DNA of 64,000 nt from Sarcophilus harrisii. Its lineage: Eukaryota > Chordata > Mammalia > Dasyuromorphia > Dasyuridae. The stretch spans positions 38,461,831 through 38,525,830 of the forward strand of contig NC_045429.1 of NCBI RefSeq assembly GCF_902635505.1, given 5' to 3'. Positions 21,096 to 31,245 of this stretch are shown in pieces. Below the pieces are notes generated by a model. The model made no database searches and was not told the origin of the DNA. It worked only from the letters and a program-made list of their open reading frames with translations. Positions within the stretch are counted from its first letter, which is position 1. Each line of letters begins with the position of its first letter. A program made the translations under genes and the position numbers.

Positions 21096-21237
21096 GGACA
21101 CTGAATGTAGATTGGAACTTTTTTAAACTTTATTTTTACTGTTTTATTTGCTTATTTTTTTTTTTAGCAATATAGCTAACACGGAAATATGTTTTCTATG
21201 TCTTCACATGTATAATCAATATCAAATTGCTTGTTGT

Positions 21238-21372
21238 CAAGGGTAACCTCCTTCTAATCTCTTCAGTTTGTTTTGTATGTTGTTTCCCTCATTATATTGT
21301 GAGTTTCTTGAGGTCAGGGACTGTCTTATGCCTTTGGACCGTGGAGGTGGTATCCTTAGCACTTAGCATGGT
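21238..21372 (+). repeat. L2 3' end
   Basis: GTAACCTCCTTCTAATCTCT, TTATATTGTGAGTTTCTTGA, GGTCAGGGACTGTCTTATGC, CACTTAGCATGG. Very like the copy at 22205-22400. Confidence 0.8.
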
Positions 21373-21485
21373 AGGGGTGGAATGGAAGAAAAGAATTTGG
21401 AACTCAATTTTTTTTAAATGTTAAAAAAAATTACATGAAATTGGGAACAATTAACAAATAAAATAATTGTAAAATGTTGAAAACA
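21373..21485 (+). repeat. L1 3' terminus
   Basis: GGGGTGGAATGGAAGAAAAG, AATTTGGAACTCAATTT, AATTACATGAAATTGGGAAC and an A-rich end. Confidence 0.7.
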
Positions 21486-22204
21486 AACTCTGGATTTGTC
21501 TGTTGGAAGAAGGAAGAAATATTCTCACTTAGATGAATTATCCCTCCACCCCCAATTTGATTCCGAGAGGAAGCATGATGTCATCTGAACTATTGGCCAG
21601 AAAACCTCTTTTCTAATGAGCACTTCTCAATTATTGGCAGGCAAACTACCTCTGGACTGCTGTATTTAGAAACAGGGATCAAATAGTTTCTGTCTCTCAC
21701 TTTTATAAATGAAGGGAGAGGCTTACAAACCTTTGCTTCTTTGTGGACAAGTTTTGTGTGTGAGGAGGCTTTCTGAAGTTCCAACATTCTCACAGGGTTT
21801 GGGGACATAAAAGCTTCTTTCTCTGCTAGGAGGGCATGCACAGACATGGAGTTTGGCGATATATCTAAGGCAGGAGGTTTCTGGAGAATTGGATCCAAAA
21901 GGAGAGGAGGAAATGACAGATACATAGCAACAACAGAGAGAGAACTATGATTCCCAAGTCTGTAGTACCATTCCAGGGAACCCACTTAGCCTGAAGTATT
22001 GTGAAGAACAACCTTGAGCCAAAATAGTACATGAATAGAGGAGTCCTGGGGCCAGTGGAGAAGAAAGAAGGGATTCTTATTTCCCACCAGGCTGTTTTCC
22101 TGCACTTTGTCTTCTCCAGAAACTTGTCATTCTGCAAAATAAAATCAACCTTGAAATGCTCATTTCATCAGATCATTTCCCAGTACAAGACTTCATTGTG
22201 TTCC
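21486..22204. other. single-copy stretch
   Basis: No named repeat or exon. Overlapping minus-strand frames of 131 and 90 codons (21590-22137) have no domain or homologue I recognise. Confidence 0.35.
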
Positions 22205-22405
22205 CAAACTGGATAACCTCCTTCTACTCTTTTCAGTTTGTTTTTACGCATTGCCTCCCTCATTATATTGTGAGTTTGTGGAGGTCAGGGACTGTCTTAT
22301 GCCTTTGGATGATGGGGATGGTATCCTCTGCACTTAGCACAGTGCATCTAGTGCTTAATGGTGTTTAATGTACTATTGGTACTTAATCAATGTTTATTGA
22401 CCCTG
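22205..22405 (+). repeat. L2 3' end
   Basis: GATAACCTCCTTCTACTCTT, TTATATTGTGAGTTTGTGGA, CACTTAGCACAGTGCATCTA, CTTAATCAATGTTTATTGAC. Confidence 0.85.
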
Positions 22406-23094
22406 AGTGTTTAACCATTGTTGATCAGAGCAGCATAAATGCCAAGCTGCTGTCCTTACCTTTGAGCTCCATGTCTGTAATCTTCTGGTAAACATAAGTG
22501 GAAGGGGCAAGAAAAACTCAAATCAGCTAATCTAGAGCTGAGACCCAGAGCACCAAGGCTGCTGCTATGGACATTTAATTAACATTCTGCTGGAGGAACT
22601 TGGTATATATACTGTTTTTATTGTGGTGTATGATAGCTGAAACCCAAACTCTCTCTGTACCTCTGAGCCCAATGGACAAGTGAGAAAGGTGAGAAGGAGA
22701 CAGCCACTTTGGAAATGGGTCCCAGAATGCTCCTGTTTGATTTAATCTTTTATTGCTTATCTTGCCTTTTATTTCAAACAAATGTCTTTCTATATTATTT
22801 TTTAAGGAACTAATGTGTCATCTGGATAGTGTGGAAAGAGAAATCTGAGTGGGGACTCATGAGTTGTGGTTTTAAATGGATATTAATCCCAAGCATAACT
22901 CAAATCTGGGGGTAGCTCTCACAGTGATCCAGACTCTAAACAGTGTAAACACTATTTATTTATTCCTTCATTTTTTTCATTTATTTATTCTAAGCAATAA
23001 ATACATCTGGTTGGCCATGAGGCTATGTGACTAAATAGACTAATAAAATCAGAGCCTTGGAAGGGTACTTAAAACTCATCTGGTCTGACAGAGG
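22406..23094. other. single-copy stretch, CR1/L3 trace at end
   Basis: No gene. (TTTA)n-like patch at 22955-22995. 23048-23090 (AGAGCCTTGGAAGGGTACTT, CATCTGGTCTGAC) resembles a CR1/L3 3' block. Confidence 0.4.
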
Positions 23095-23475
23095 ATAAAA
23101 TTGATCATTCTTGAAATGATTGTGGGGAAACAAGCACATAAGCTATGAGCTGGTGTGACTTCTGGAAAATCATTTGGAATCATATATTTTTCTCCCCAAA
23201 CTATATAAAGCAGCACTTTTTATAACAGCAAGAATCTGGAAGGGATGTGGATACTCATCCATTGGGAAATGACTGAATGAATTGTGGGATATTCCCATAA
23301 TGGAGTGTTATTGAGCAGTAAGAAATAACAAATAGGAAGGATTCAGAGAAACTTGGACACTCTGGTTGAACAGATGCATTTCAGGCTAAGTATAAGCAAG
23401 AGGACAATTTATGCAATTACTAGAATAATGCTAAAAAACAAAAACAAGATCGAGAGACTGCTGAGCTCTGATCAG
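23095..23475 (+). repeat. old L1 ORF2 C-terminal relic
   Basis: AAAGCAGCACTTTTTATAAC, CATCCATTGGGAAATGACTG, TGGAGTGTTATTGAGCAGTA and GGATTCAGAGAAACTTGGAC match the L1 WLNxxWY..MEYY region. No intact frame. Confidence 0.75.
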
Positions 23476-23584
23476 TTCAGGGACCATTTACGGCTTTAGA
23501 AGACTTGATGATGACCCATAGCTCCTTTGACCTATCACCATTATTCCAATCACCTAGCCATCTTTGAGCCTTACATTCCATGTT

Positions 23585-23700
23585 GGAAGAGAGAGCATAA
23601 TGTGGTAGAAAGTGCTGCATTTGGGCTGAAGAAGCCTGAGTTTGAATCTTGGTTCTTCTGTTTACTAGTGAGGCAGCTAGTTGGGACAGAGGATTAGAGT
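23585..23700 (+). repeat. MIR 5' half
   Basis: GAGCATAATGTGGTAGAAAG, GCTGAAGAAGCCTGAGTTTG, AATCTTGGTTCTTCTGTTTA. Confidence 0.75.
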
Positions 23701-23799
23701 AGTACATTATTCTCTCTCATCAAATTATTATTAAGATAATCTAAATTTTCTCTATAATATCCCTTCCCAAAGTAATATATTCAGATACTACTGAAATAT

Positions 23800-23935
23800 G
23801 TCCATTCGGTGGCGGGGAACCCACACTTCTGGCGGCAGCATACTCCTTTTTGGGGATGGCTCTAATTATTAGGAATTCTTCCTCACATAGAGCTGAAATA
23901 TCTTCTTATAACTTCCACCCACTGTTTTTAAGACA
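23800..23935 (+). repeat. CR1/L3 3' UTR
   Basis: AGGAATTCTTCCTCACATAG, AGCTGAAATATC and TATAACTTCCACCCACTG are typical CR1/L3 3' blocks. Confidence 0.6.
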
Positions 23936-24589
23936 GCTTGACAAGAGATAATGAGCTTAAGCAGGAGGGATTTTTCACATACCACCCAGTATAAGTCAGG
24001 CTTTTAAATTTAAAAAAAATCGGCCCCCAGTTTGATATGCTGGATGGTGGGCTCTCCCCATCCTGGATACCAGTAGCAACAGCTGAAGGCAGCTGAGTTT
24101 ACTGGAGTCTGTTATTGGAGCTACTGCTGGTGGGCCTGGGGGGGGAGGCCTCAATACACTACCTAGTAGCTGCTTCAGGACTAGGCAGTGGGGTGAGCTC
24201 ACTTGGCAGTTGCTAGAACAAGAACCAGCCGGAATGTGGGTCAAAGTCAACATTTCTACAGAGAGAATTCAGGCCAGTCTATATCTGAGGTCAACTTATA
24301 CCCCATGATGCCTGTTAAATGAGATGTTAGAAAAAACTTGCTGAATAAAAGAGGCAATGAGACGTTGGGTCATCTCTTTCTCTAGAGATGTTTTTAAGAG
24401 GCTGAAATAATATATTTCTTGGCAACAGGATGGCCTGGGTGCAGTGTTCAGGCCACCTTTCAGATCTAAGACTTGCTTTTTTTCCTTAGGAATATTTTTA
24501 TCAGAGTCTATCATTCCTGCATTGAGAACAAGACTTCTAGGACTATCAGGAGTGAAAAAATCTCCTAGACATTTTTAAGTAAATATTTT
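23936..24589. other. single-copy stretch
   Basis: No gene or named repeat. Confidence 0.35.
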
Positions 24590-24765
24590 TACTTTTGGAT
24601 TAACCTAGTCATCTGACAATTAAAAAAACTTTTTTTAATGAACAAAAATCTATTTTCTCTTCCTTTTATCTCCTACCAAATGAAAAACAAAATCTAACCC
24701 TGGTAACAAATATGCATACTCAAGCAAAACAAAGCCTCACATTGGCCAGGTATTGGGGTCTTACA
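24590..24765 (-). repeat. LINE 3' UTR-like, antisense
   Basis: GGTAACAAATATGCATACTC then AAGCAAAACAAAGCCTCACA resembles a common marsupial LINE 3' region. Family not certain. Confidence 0.4.
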
Positions 24766-24834
24766 GAACATGATGCATTGGGAAACTTGCGGGAGGAGGA
24801 AGCTGGGAAAAACTGAGCTTAAAGCCCATTTCTT

Positions 24835-24942
24835 TCCTTCACTAGTTAGCTGATTCTGTTACCTTTCTGGGCCAAGATTCTTCATCTGCAAAGTAAAGTC
24901 ACTGACGTCTTCCTGAGTTTCCTCTTAGCTCTAATAATCTTT
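24835..24942 (+). repeat. MIR 3' half
   Basis: TTACCTTTCTGGGCCAAGAT, TCTTCATCTGCAAAGTAAAG, CTCTTAGCTCTAATAATCTT. Confidence 0.7.
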
Positions 24943-25475
24943 GAAATTCTTTCTCAGGATGCTGAGTGAAATGAGCAGGACCAGGAGATCATTATATACT
25001 TCAACAACAATACTATATGATGACCAGTTCTGATGGACCAGGCCATCCTCAGCAACGAGATCAACCAAATCATTTCCAATGGAACAGTAATGAACTGAAC
25101 CAGCTATGCCCAGAAAAAGAACTCTGGGAGATGACTAAAAACCATTACATTGAATTCCCAATCCCTATATTTATGCCCACCTGCATTTTTGATTTCCTTC
25201 ACAAGCTAATTGTACAATATTTCAGAGTCTGATTCTTTTTGTACAGCAAAATAATGTTTTGGTCATGTATACTTATTGTGTATCTAATTTATATTTTAAT
25301 GTATTTAACATCTACTGGTCATCCTGTCATCTGGGGGAGGGGGTGGGGCGGGTAAGAGGTAAAAAATTGGAACAAGAGGTTTGGCAATTGTTAATGCTGT
25401 AAAGTTACCCATGCATATATCCTGTAAATGAAAGGCTATTAAATTAAAAAAAAAAAAGAAATTCTTTCTCAGGAT
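24943..25475 (+). repeat. L1 3' end (497 bp) with exact 18-bp target duplication
   Basis: GAAATTCTTTCTCAGGAT at 24943-24960 and again at 25458-25475, identical. Between them: L1 ORF2 end (CTGAGTGAAATGAGCAGGAC), 3' UTR (CCTGTCATCTGGGGGAGGGG) and terminus (GTAAAGTTACCCATGCATAT, AAAGGCTATTAAATT) with a poly(A) tail. Same terminal subfamily as 18352-18455. Confidence 0.95.
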
Positions 25476-25705
25476 TCTGGTGCAATGGTTAGAATACTGG
25501 GTCTGGAATCAGGAAATCTCATCTTTCTGAGTTCAGATATGGGCTCAGACACTATTTAGCTGTGTGATCTTAGGCAAGTCACTTAATTGTTTGCCTCAGT
25601 TTTCTCACCTGTGAAATGAGCTGGAGGAGGAAATGGCAAACTATTCCAATATCTTTGTCAAGAAAACCCATAATGGGGTCACTGGGAGTCAACAACAAGA
25701 TTACA
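25476..25705 (+). repeat. tRNA/RTE-tailed SINE, nearly full length
   Basis: GGTTAGAATACTGGGTCTGG (head), CTTAGGCAAGTCACTTAATT, TTTGCCTCAGTTTTCTCACC, GAGCTGGAGGAGGAAATGGC, ATAATGGGGTCACTGGGAGT, CAACAACAAG. Confidence 0.9.
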
Positions 25706-25739
25706 TCTGCCATATATAGTGTAGTTAGGTCATTCATGG

Positions 25740-25880
25740 TTTGGACAGGAGATCTGAGTAAATAATCTATGATTCCTCTCTGTGATCTTAAGATTTTATA
25801 AACCCAAACACTTAACACAGTGTCTGGCACATAGCAGGCACTTTATAATTGTTTATTAATGAAGGACTGAATGAGACCAG
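25740..25880 (+). repeat. L2 3' end
   Basis: AACACAGTGTCTGGCACATA, GCAGGCACTTTATAATTGTT, TATTAATGAAGGACTGAATG. Confidence 0.8.
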
Positions 25881-25959
25881 AGGGATTTGACCTAAATAGA
25901 TACCTCTGTGGAACTCTTTCATATTTCAAACTAACCCTAGTAAAGAATAGCATATTGCA

Positions 25960-26175
25960 GAGACATGCTTTGAGCTCCCAATATCTTTCATAATCAGGTT
26001 CCAATCTACCTTTCCAGCCTGATTATACATTACTCCCCTTTTCTCTAGATGGCTAGACTAATCTTTTCAGTGGCTGTAGATCTCACTAGGGAGGCCCTAC
26101 ATTATTGAGGCATTGAAGCAATAAACACAACACATTATTACTTCCCTTTAAGCTCTCTAAGGTCCAGCCAACTTG
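25960..26175 (+). repeat. L2 ORF/3' region
   Basis: ATCAGGTTCCAATCTACCTT, TCCAGCCTGATTATACATTA, CTCCCCTTTTCTC: L2 order, degenerate. 25881-25959 not assigned. Confidence 0.6.
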
Positions 26176-26620
26176 ACTTTATTTTTTTCTTTTTAAAGTT
26201 ATATTGATGTGTTTTGTTTTTTACATTACACACATTTATAGATTAGTCCTACTTTGTGAGAGCTCTGCCATAAAAAAGTGTAACAGATAAGTAAAATTAA
26301 TAAAACAGTGACCTCATCTGAAACAGTTCACATCTGTAACATCATTTCCCTTTCTCAATCCTTTGAACTGCTCAACAAACAAACAAACAACTAGAAATCT
26401 ATTTTCTCTGTCTGTTTTCACCTGACTACCTACTGGGAGGAAAAAAGAAAAGAAAAACAAATTTCTTGTAACAAGTACACAGAGTCAAGGAAAATAAAAT
26501 CTTTCAATGGTTGCATATAAAAATATCTACATCTCATTCTGAATTTTCTAAATCTAACCTCTCTCTATAATGAATATGGATTGTGTGTTTCATTTCAGTT
26601 TTCTGGAATCCTGAGTGGTT
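26176..26620 (-). repeat. L1-lineage 3' UTR, antisense
   Basis: TATTGATGTGTTTTGTTTTT, GAGAGCTCTGCCATAAAAAA, CTTGTAACAAGTACACAGAG, CTACATCTCATTCTGAATTT. The same UTR type begins the antisense element at 37690. Contains (CAAA)n at 26370-26388. Confidence 0.5.
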
Positions 26621-26697
26621 TTTATGTGGATTTTATTTTTGTGCATATTGTTTTATTATTTTGTTTTTGCATTATTATTATTTGTACATATTATTTT

Positions 26698-26960
26698 AAC
26701 AGTAGTTGTTGTTCAATTGTTTTTCCAGTTGTGTTTGACTCTTTGTGACCCCATTTGGGGTTTTCTTGGCAGAGATATTGGAGTGGTTTGCCATTTTCTT
26801 CTCCAGCCCATTTTATAGAGGAGGAAACTGAGGTAAACAGGGTTAAATGACTTTCCTAGGATCACACAGCTAGGAAGTGTCTGAGGCTAGATTTGAACTG
26901 ATGACGAGTTTTTCTAACTTCAAATCTGGCATTCTATCCACTAAGTCACCTAGCTGCTTT
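26698..26960 (-). repeat. full-length tRNA/RTE-tailed SINE, antisense
   Basis: TTGTGTTTGACTCTTTGTGA, CCCCATTTGGGGTTTTCTTG, GAGATATTGGAGTGGTTTGC, GATCACACAGCTAGGAAGTG, TTCTATCCACTAAGTCACCT. Confidence 0.92.
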
Positions 26961-27465
26961 TAATAGTATTTTTTGTAATAACTCTGAGATTCCATCTCAT
27001 ACCTATCAGATTGGCTAGTATGACAAAAAAGGAAAATGATGGATGTTGGTTGGGATGTGGGAAAACTGGGACACTAAGTACCTTTGATGGAGTTGTGAAC
27101 TGATCCAACCAGTCTGGAGAGCAATTTGGAACTATGTCCAAAAGGCTATAAAATTGTGATTCAGCAATAGCACTGCTGACATCCAAAAAAGGGGAAAGGA
27201 CCTATTTGTACAAAAATATTTCTAGCAGTAATTTTTGTGGTGACTAAGAACTGGAAGTCAAAGGGATACCTATCCATTGAGGAATGACTAAACAAGCTAT
27301 TATTATAATTATGATAGAATATAGTTTTGCTGTAAGAAACGACAAGCAGGATAATTTCAGGAAATCTGGAAAGACAAATAAACTGATACAAAGTGAAGCA
27401 AACAAAACGAGGTGAGTATTGTACACAGTAACAGCAATATTATACAACAAAGAATTGTAAATGAC
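26961..27465 (+). repeat. L1 ORF2 C-terminal relic without 3' UTR
   Basis: ACTCTGAGATTCCATCTCAT (TLRYH region), GGTTGGGATGTGGGAAAACT (Cys motif region), AAAGGACCTATTTGTACAAA, TATCCATTGAGGAATGACTA, CTGTAAGAAACGACAAGCAG. Stops before the usual UTR. Confidence 0.85.
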
Positions 27466-27525
27466 AGGTAAAGTGCTTTGCAAACTTTAAAGTGCCATAT
27501 AAGTACTATTATTGTTATTGTTAGC
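27466..27525 (+). repeat. CORE-SINE 3' tail
   Basis: GTAAAGTGCTTTGCAAACTT, AAAGTGCCATATAAGTACTA, (TTATTG)n. Confidence 0.75.
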
Positions 27526-27529
27526 TCTG

Positions 27530-27770
27530 TCCCTTTGCTCAGGCCTATAACAAGCTCTCCTTTCTGTGCTTCTGAAGATCCCCCATATAATCCAAAAGTC
27601 AGCCCCAGTAAAGCCTTCCCAGATCCTCAGGTTCTCACCCTTCCCCTATTGCCTTGTTTTTCTCTTACATATATTTTGAATACATTTATATATGTACATA
27701 TTGTCTTTTTCTGCCTAGCATATAGTAGACATTTAATAACTTCCTTTTGATTGACTCCTGATAACCCCCC
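27530..27770 (+). repeat. L2 3' region
   Basis: AAAGCCTTCCCAGATCCTCA, TTTTCTGCCTAGCATATAGT, AGACATTTAATAACTTCC. Confidence 0.75.
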
Positions 27771-28204
27771 ACATTGGAAAACAAAGTCGATGAAAAACTA
27801 CTAGATTAGGGCCAGATTATGTCATTCAGTTGGATGGACATCCCACTGACGTCAGTTAGCAGCATATTTTGAGCAGGGACTGAAGATGGATGACGAGCTG
27901 GAGCAGAATTGAATAGGAAATTAGGCTGAGTCACATTTTGGAAAGTGCATTTCTTTCAGTGTTCTTCCCCTTGCCACAAAAATCCATTTTTTTTAAACAG
28001 TAACACCTGGTGATGCTATCTAGCTACAAATCATAGAATGTCACAGTCTCGGAAAAGTCAGGATTGCAGAAGACCAATACGTGAAAGGAAGATGATGGAG
28101 GAGATACACAAGCTATAGCGTGTTACTCATGATGATCCATCAGGAAAAGTGATGCACAAGCCATGCTGGAGGGTACATATGGAGGTGGGCCAGTCACAGA
28201 TTAA
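27771..28204. other. single-copy stretch with a palindromic CRE
   Basis: No gene. TGACGTCA, the full cAMP-response element palindrome, lies at 27847-27854. TGAGTCAC (AP-1-like) occurs near 27928. Confidence 0.4.
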
Positions 28205-28355
28205 GTGAATGAATATATAAATAACTGAAAAAGCATTTATTTTTATTATTAAAGTGGAAAAGCATTTATTAACTGATTACTGTGAAAAATATTGAGCTGG
28301 GGGCACAGGGGGAAAAAAAGACAATCCTTTCCCTCAGGGAGGTCACGTCTGGATG
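28205..28355 (-). repeat. L2 3' end, antisense
   Basis: AAAAGCATTTATTAACTGAT, TATTGAGCTGGGGGCACAGG, CAATCCTTTCCCTCAGGGAG. Confidence 0.65.
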
Positions 28356-28409
28356 CTGTCTCCTAGGGATGCTTTGCGAGGCTGTCCTATCCACATCACA
28401 TGTAGTATG

Positions 28410-28555
28410 CTGTTTCCTTCTGTAGCTCATTTTACAAATGAGGAATGTAAGCTCCTTGAAGGTAGGAATTCTCTTTTTTGCTTGAATATATAGTCCCTGC
28501 CCTTAGTGTTGTACCTAATTCATAGTAAGAGTTTAATAATGGTTTTATCCAATTT
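28410..28555 (+). repeat. L2 3' UTR
   Basis: GGAATGTAAGCTCCTTGAAG, GTAGGAATTCTC, GTTGTACCTAATTCATAGTA, AGAGTTTAATAATGG. Confidence 0.75.
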
Positions 28556-29035
28556 TCTATCTGAAAAGCTTTCCTTTGTTTTATGTCCATGATTGTCTAA
28601 ATTTTTCATTTCCATTCCAATACATTTTATCTGTTTTGAGCAGCTTTACTCCTGTAAAACTCTTTAGAGCTTTGCTTTAATCACTGAAGAGGAATAAAGT
28701 TTTAAATTTACCAGGTGATAGGACCTGGGTCAAAGCCCAGAAGCCAAGAAAACAAAACCCATTAGCATCTAGTCCATGTTCTCTGTGACCTCTCTGCAGA
28801 TTTCCTTTTATTTGAATCCTATCTTTAGCTTCCCAGATATGATATTAACCCAATTCTCCTACCTATCTAATTGCTTTTTGAAGCATGGCTCATTGCAAAT
28901 GTTTGCTCTTCTAGTAACACCCTCTTAGCTCTTGTTGTCTTAACTAACCCCTTATGGGGAGCAGTGACTCAAATCTTTAGATCTCGGTTTTCTCTTGATC
29001 CTGAGCATTAAATGTCTTATCTTTGGCTTGGTGTG
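28556..29035. other. single-copy stretch
   Basis: No gene or named repeat. Confidence 0.35.
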
Positions 29036-29110
29036 GAATAAAGAACCCGGATTTGGGAGTTAGGAGACCAGGGTTCAATTCTAATCACTTTAAGGTTCCA
29101 CCCAACTTTC
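29036..29110 (+). repeat. MIR 5' fragment
   Basis: AATAAAGAACCCGGATTTGG, GAGTTAGGAGACCAGGGTTC. Confidence 0.6.
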
Positions 29111-29199
29111 TCTCCCAGTTATAGTCTTTCTTCCTCTACCTAGTGATTAGGGGTCTCCCTGCTATTTGCTTTATTTCCTTTGTAAACATTTTGTTCTTA

Positions 29200-29305
29200 C
29201 TCATCTGGGTACATATATCTCCTTCATTAGAACCACAGCCTCTTGAGTACAGGGAATATTTCTCTGTCTTCAGCCTCTTGAGTACAGGGAATATTTTTCT
29301 GTCTT
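29200..29305 (+). repeat. L2 3' UTR with a 35-bp tandem duplication
   Basis: 29236-29270 and 29271-29305 are adjacent copies of one 35-bp unit (CAGCCTCTTGAGTACAGGG, then AATATTT and CTGTCTT) with one mismatch. The unit is an L2 3' UTR segment (cf. GCTCCTTGAGGACAGGG). Confidence 0.9.
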
Positions 29306-29660
29306 CCTTCCTTCCTTCCTTCCTTCCTTCCTTCCTTCCTTCCTTCCTTCCTTCCTTCCTTCCTTCCTTCCTTCCTTCCTTCTTTCACTTTCCCTTTCTT
29401 CTTTCCTTCATTCCTTGTGCTCTCTCTGTCTCTCCCTCCCTTCCTCCTTCTTTCCCTCCCTCCTTTCCTCTCTTCCTTCCTCCCTTCTTTCCTCCATCAT
29501 TCCTCCCTCCCTCCCTTCCATCCTCCTTCCCTTCTCTCTCCCTCTCCCTCTCCTTCTCCCTCTCCCTCTCTCTCTTCTCTCTCTCTCATCTTCTTCTTCT
29601 TCTTTCCCTCATTCCCTCCCTCCTTCACTCCTGCTCTCACCCCCACCCTCATTCTTTCCC
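29303..29660. repeat. (TTCC)n and mixed pyrimidine tract
   Basis: About 20 perfect TTCC units (29301-29380), then irregular CT-rich sequence to 29660. Frames up to 185 codons through it (Leu/Pro/Ser-rich) are artefacts. Confidence 0.97.
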
Positions 29661-29885
29661 TCAGTTCAATTTCAACCTCAGACACTCACTAGTTGTATGA
29701 CCCTGGTCAAGCTACTTAATCTGTTTGCCTCAGTTTCCTCAATTGTAAAATGTAAAAACAGCAGCTAAGTCTCACAGAATGTTGTGAGGATCAAGTGCGT
29801 CAATACTTGTAAAGCGTTTAACACGGTGCCCAGCACCTAGTAGGTATTTCTCATATATTTTATATCAGATAATTCTCATTCCCTT
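29661..29885 (+). repeat. CORE-SINE (MAR1 type)
   Basis: CAACCTCAGACACTCACTAG, TTTGCCTCAGTTTCCTCAAT, TGTTGTGAGGATCAAGTGCG, AAAGCGTTTAACACGGTGCC. Confidence 0.85.
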
Positions 29886-30780
29886 CCGTTCATCGTTCAT
29901 GGCGGCTAATTTTGGATGAGACAGTCATGGGGAGGTAAAGAAATATTCACTCTGGTTCTTTACATAAGGATCACCAGGCAGCAAAATAAAAGTCAGCTCA
30001 TTAAATTTAACAGAGATTATGGAAGTTTAAGGTCGTTTCTCTCCTTTTGGCTAGAGAAGAAATTAGGTCATGGAGTCAGTGAACTGGCACAAGGGGCCAG
30101 TCGGGACATCAGTGGCAGAACCAACAGGAGGCCCCCAGTCTCTTGGCAAGAAGTCCCCGGTGCCCTCACCTTTGTGGTGCCCGATGTTTGAATGTGCCCT
30201 TTGTTCCAAGGAACAGCTGGATAGAGGAGCTGAGCAGGAACAGGCTGGTTTGATCACAGAGGGGGGATGGAAGCAGTCCACAAAAGCCGCTAGCGGTCTG
30301 CCATGCTAATGGCCTATTAGAATCTGCGATTCAGGAAAACTCTTACCACCTGGATGTTAATAGCTGCAATTAGTTATCCACCTTGGTCTGCCGCGAGGAG
30401 AGGTTGCCAGGTGACGTCCTACAGGATAGAAAGCTGCTTGCCTGGCAAGGAAAGCTGGGTCTTCTTGAAGTCAGATGCCTGCCCGGGGAAGCACAGAACA
30501 AAGACGGCCTTCCCTAAAAGATCCAGAATCTAAATGTCTAGAAAAGCACCTGATTCGCCTCAGTTTCTCATAAGTGCATCGGATCCATCGACCCCTTCTT
30601 TTGTTGGGAGGTGCCATTGGGCCCCACAGTGCTTTTTAATACTTGGTAAGGAGTTGAAAGAGAGATGGCTCATTACAGACAAGGTATACAGGGAAGCTGA
30701 GCAGCCCATTTCTCCTGTTCTATATAATAAAGTGAAAAATATGGTTTCAAAAGGTCCTTAAGAGACTATCTCTAATTCCC
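29886..30780. other. repeat-poor block, candidate conserved non-coding element
   Basis: No transposon recognised. 30060-30560 is G+C-richer than its surroundings. It contains TTAATAGCTGCAATTAG (two homeodomain-like cores) at about 30357 and GGTGACGTCC at about 30410. Overlapping frames of 70-90 codons on both strands show no known domain. An unrecognised lncRNA exon cannot be excluded. Confidence 0.35.
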
Positions 30781-30899
30781 TTCCTTTTCTTTTCCTATAC
30801 TGGAGGCCTGGGGCAGAGCTGTTCCAATTTCTTTTCTGAAGTTGAACCCACAATGGCAGTGATAGAAAACTATTCTATGGCACTAAAACAACAATGACA

Positions 30900-30942
30900 C
30901 GGTAACACAAACAACAATAATAATAATGATGATGATGATGCT
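30900..30942. repeat. (AAT)n/(GAT)n microsatellite
   Basis: ACAATAATAATAATGATGAT and following GAT units. Flanks 30781-30899 not assigned. Confidence 0.85.
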
Positions 30943-30984
30943 TTCAGTTCGACCCAATTGCTTTGAAAAGCAATTTTGCATCAA

Positions 30985-31245
30985 CTCCCGTTTGTTATTC
31001 TTCAGTTAGGGCTGGCTTTTCACGCCCCCCCATTTGGGGTTTTCTTGGCAGAGATACTGAAGTGGTTTGCTGTTTCCTTCTCCAGCTCATTTGACAGATG
31101 AGGAAACTGAGGAAAACAGGGTTAAAAGTCACTTGTCTAAGATCCCACAGCAAGGAAATGTCTGAGATCAGATTTGAACTCAGGAAGATGTCTCCTTGAC
31201 TTCAGGACTGGTGCATTATCCAATCGACCCCCTACCACTCATTGG
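30985..31245 (-). repeat. tRNA/RTE-tailed SINE, antisense
   Basis: CCCATTTGGGGTTTTCTTGG, GAGATACTGAAGTGGTTTGC, ATTTGACAGATGAGGAAACT, TTTGAACTCAGGAAGATG, GTGCATTATCCAATCGACC. Confidence 0.9.

Noticed and set aside
21238-22405. Pair of flanking repeats as the LTRs of a provirus
   Set aside because: Both are ordinary L2 3' ends; no viral genes, TG/CA termini or target duplication.
29143-29700. 185-codon Leu/Pro/Ser-rich frame
   Set aside because: Most of it is the (TTCC)n tract and mixed pyrimidines running through L2 debris.
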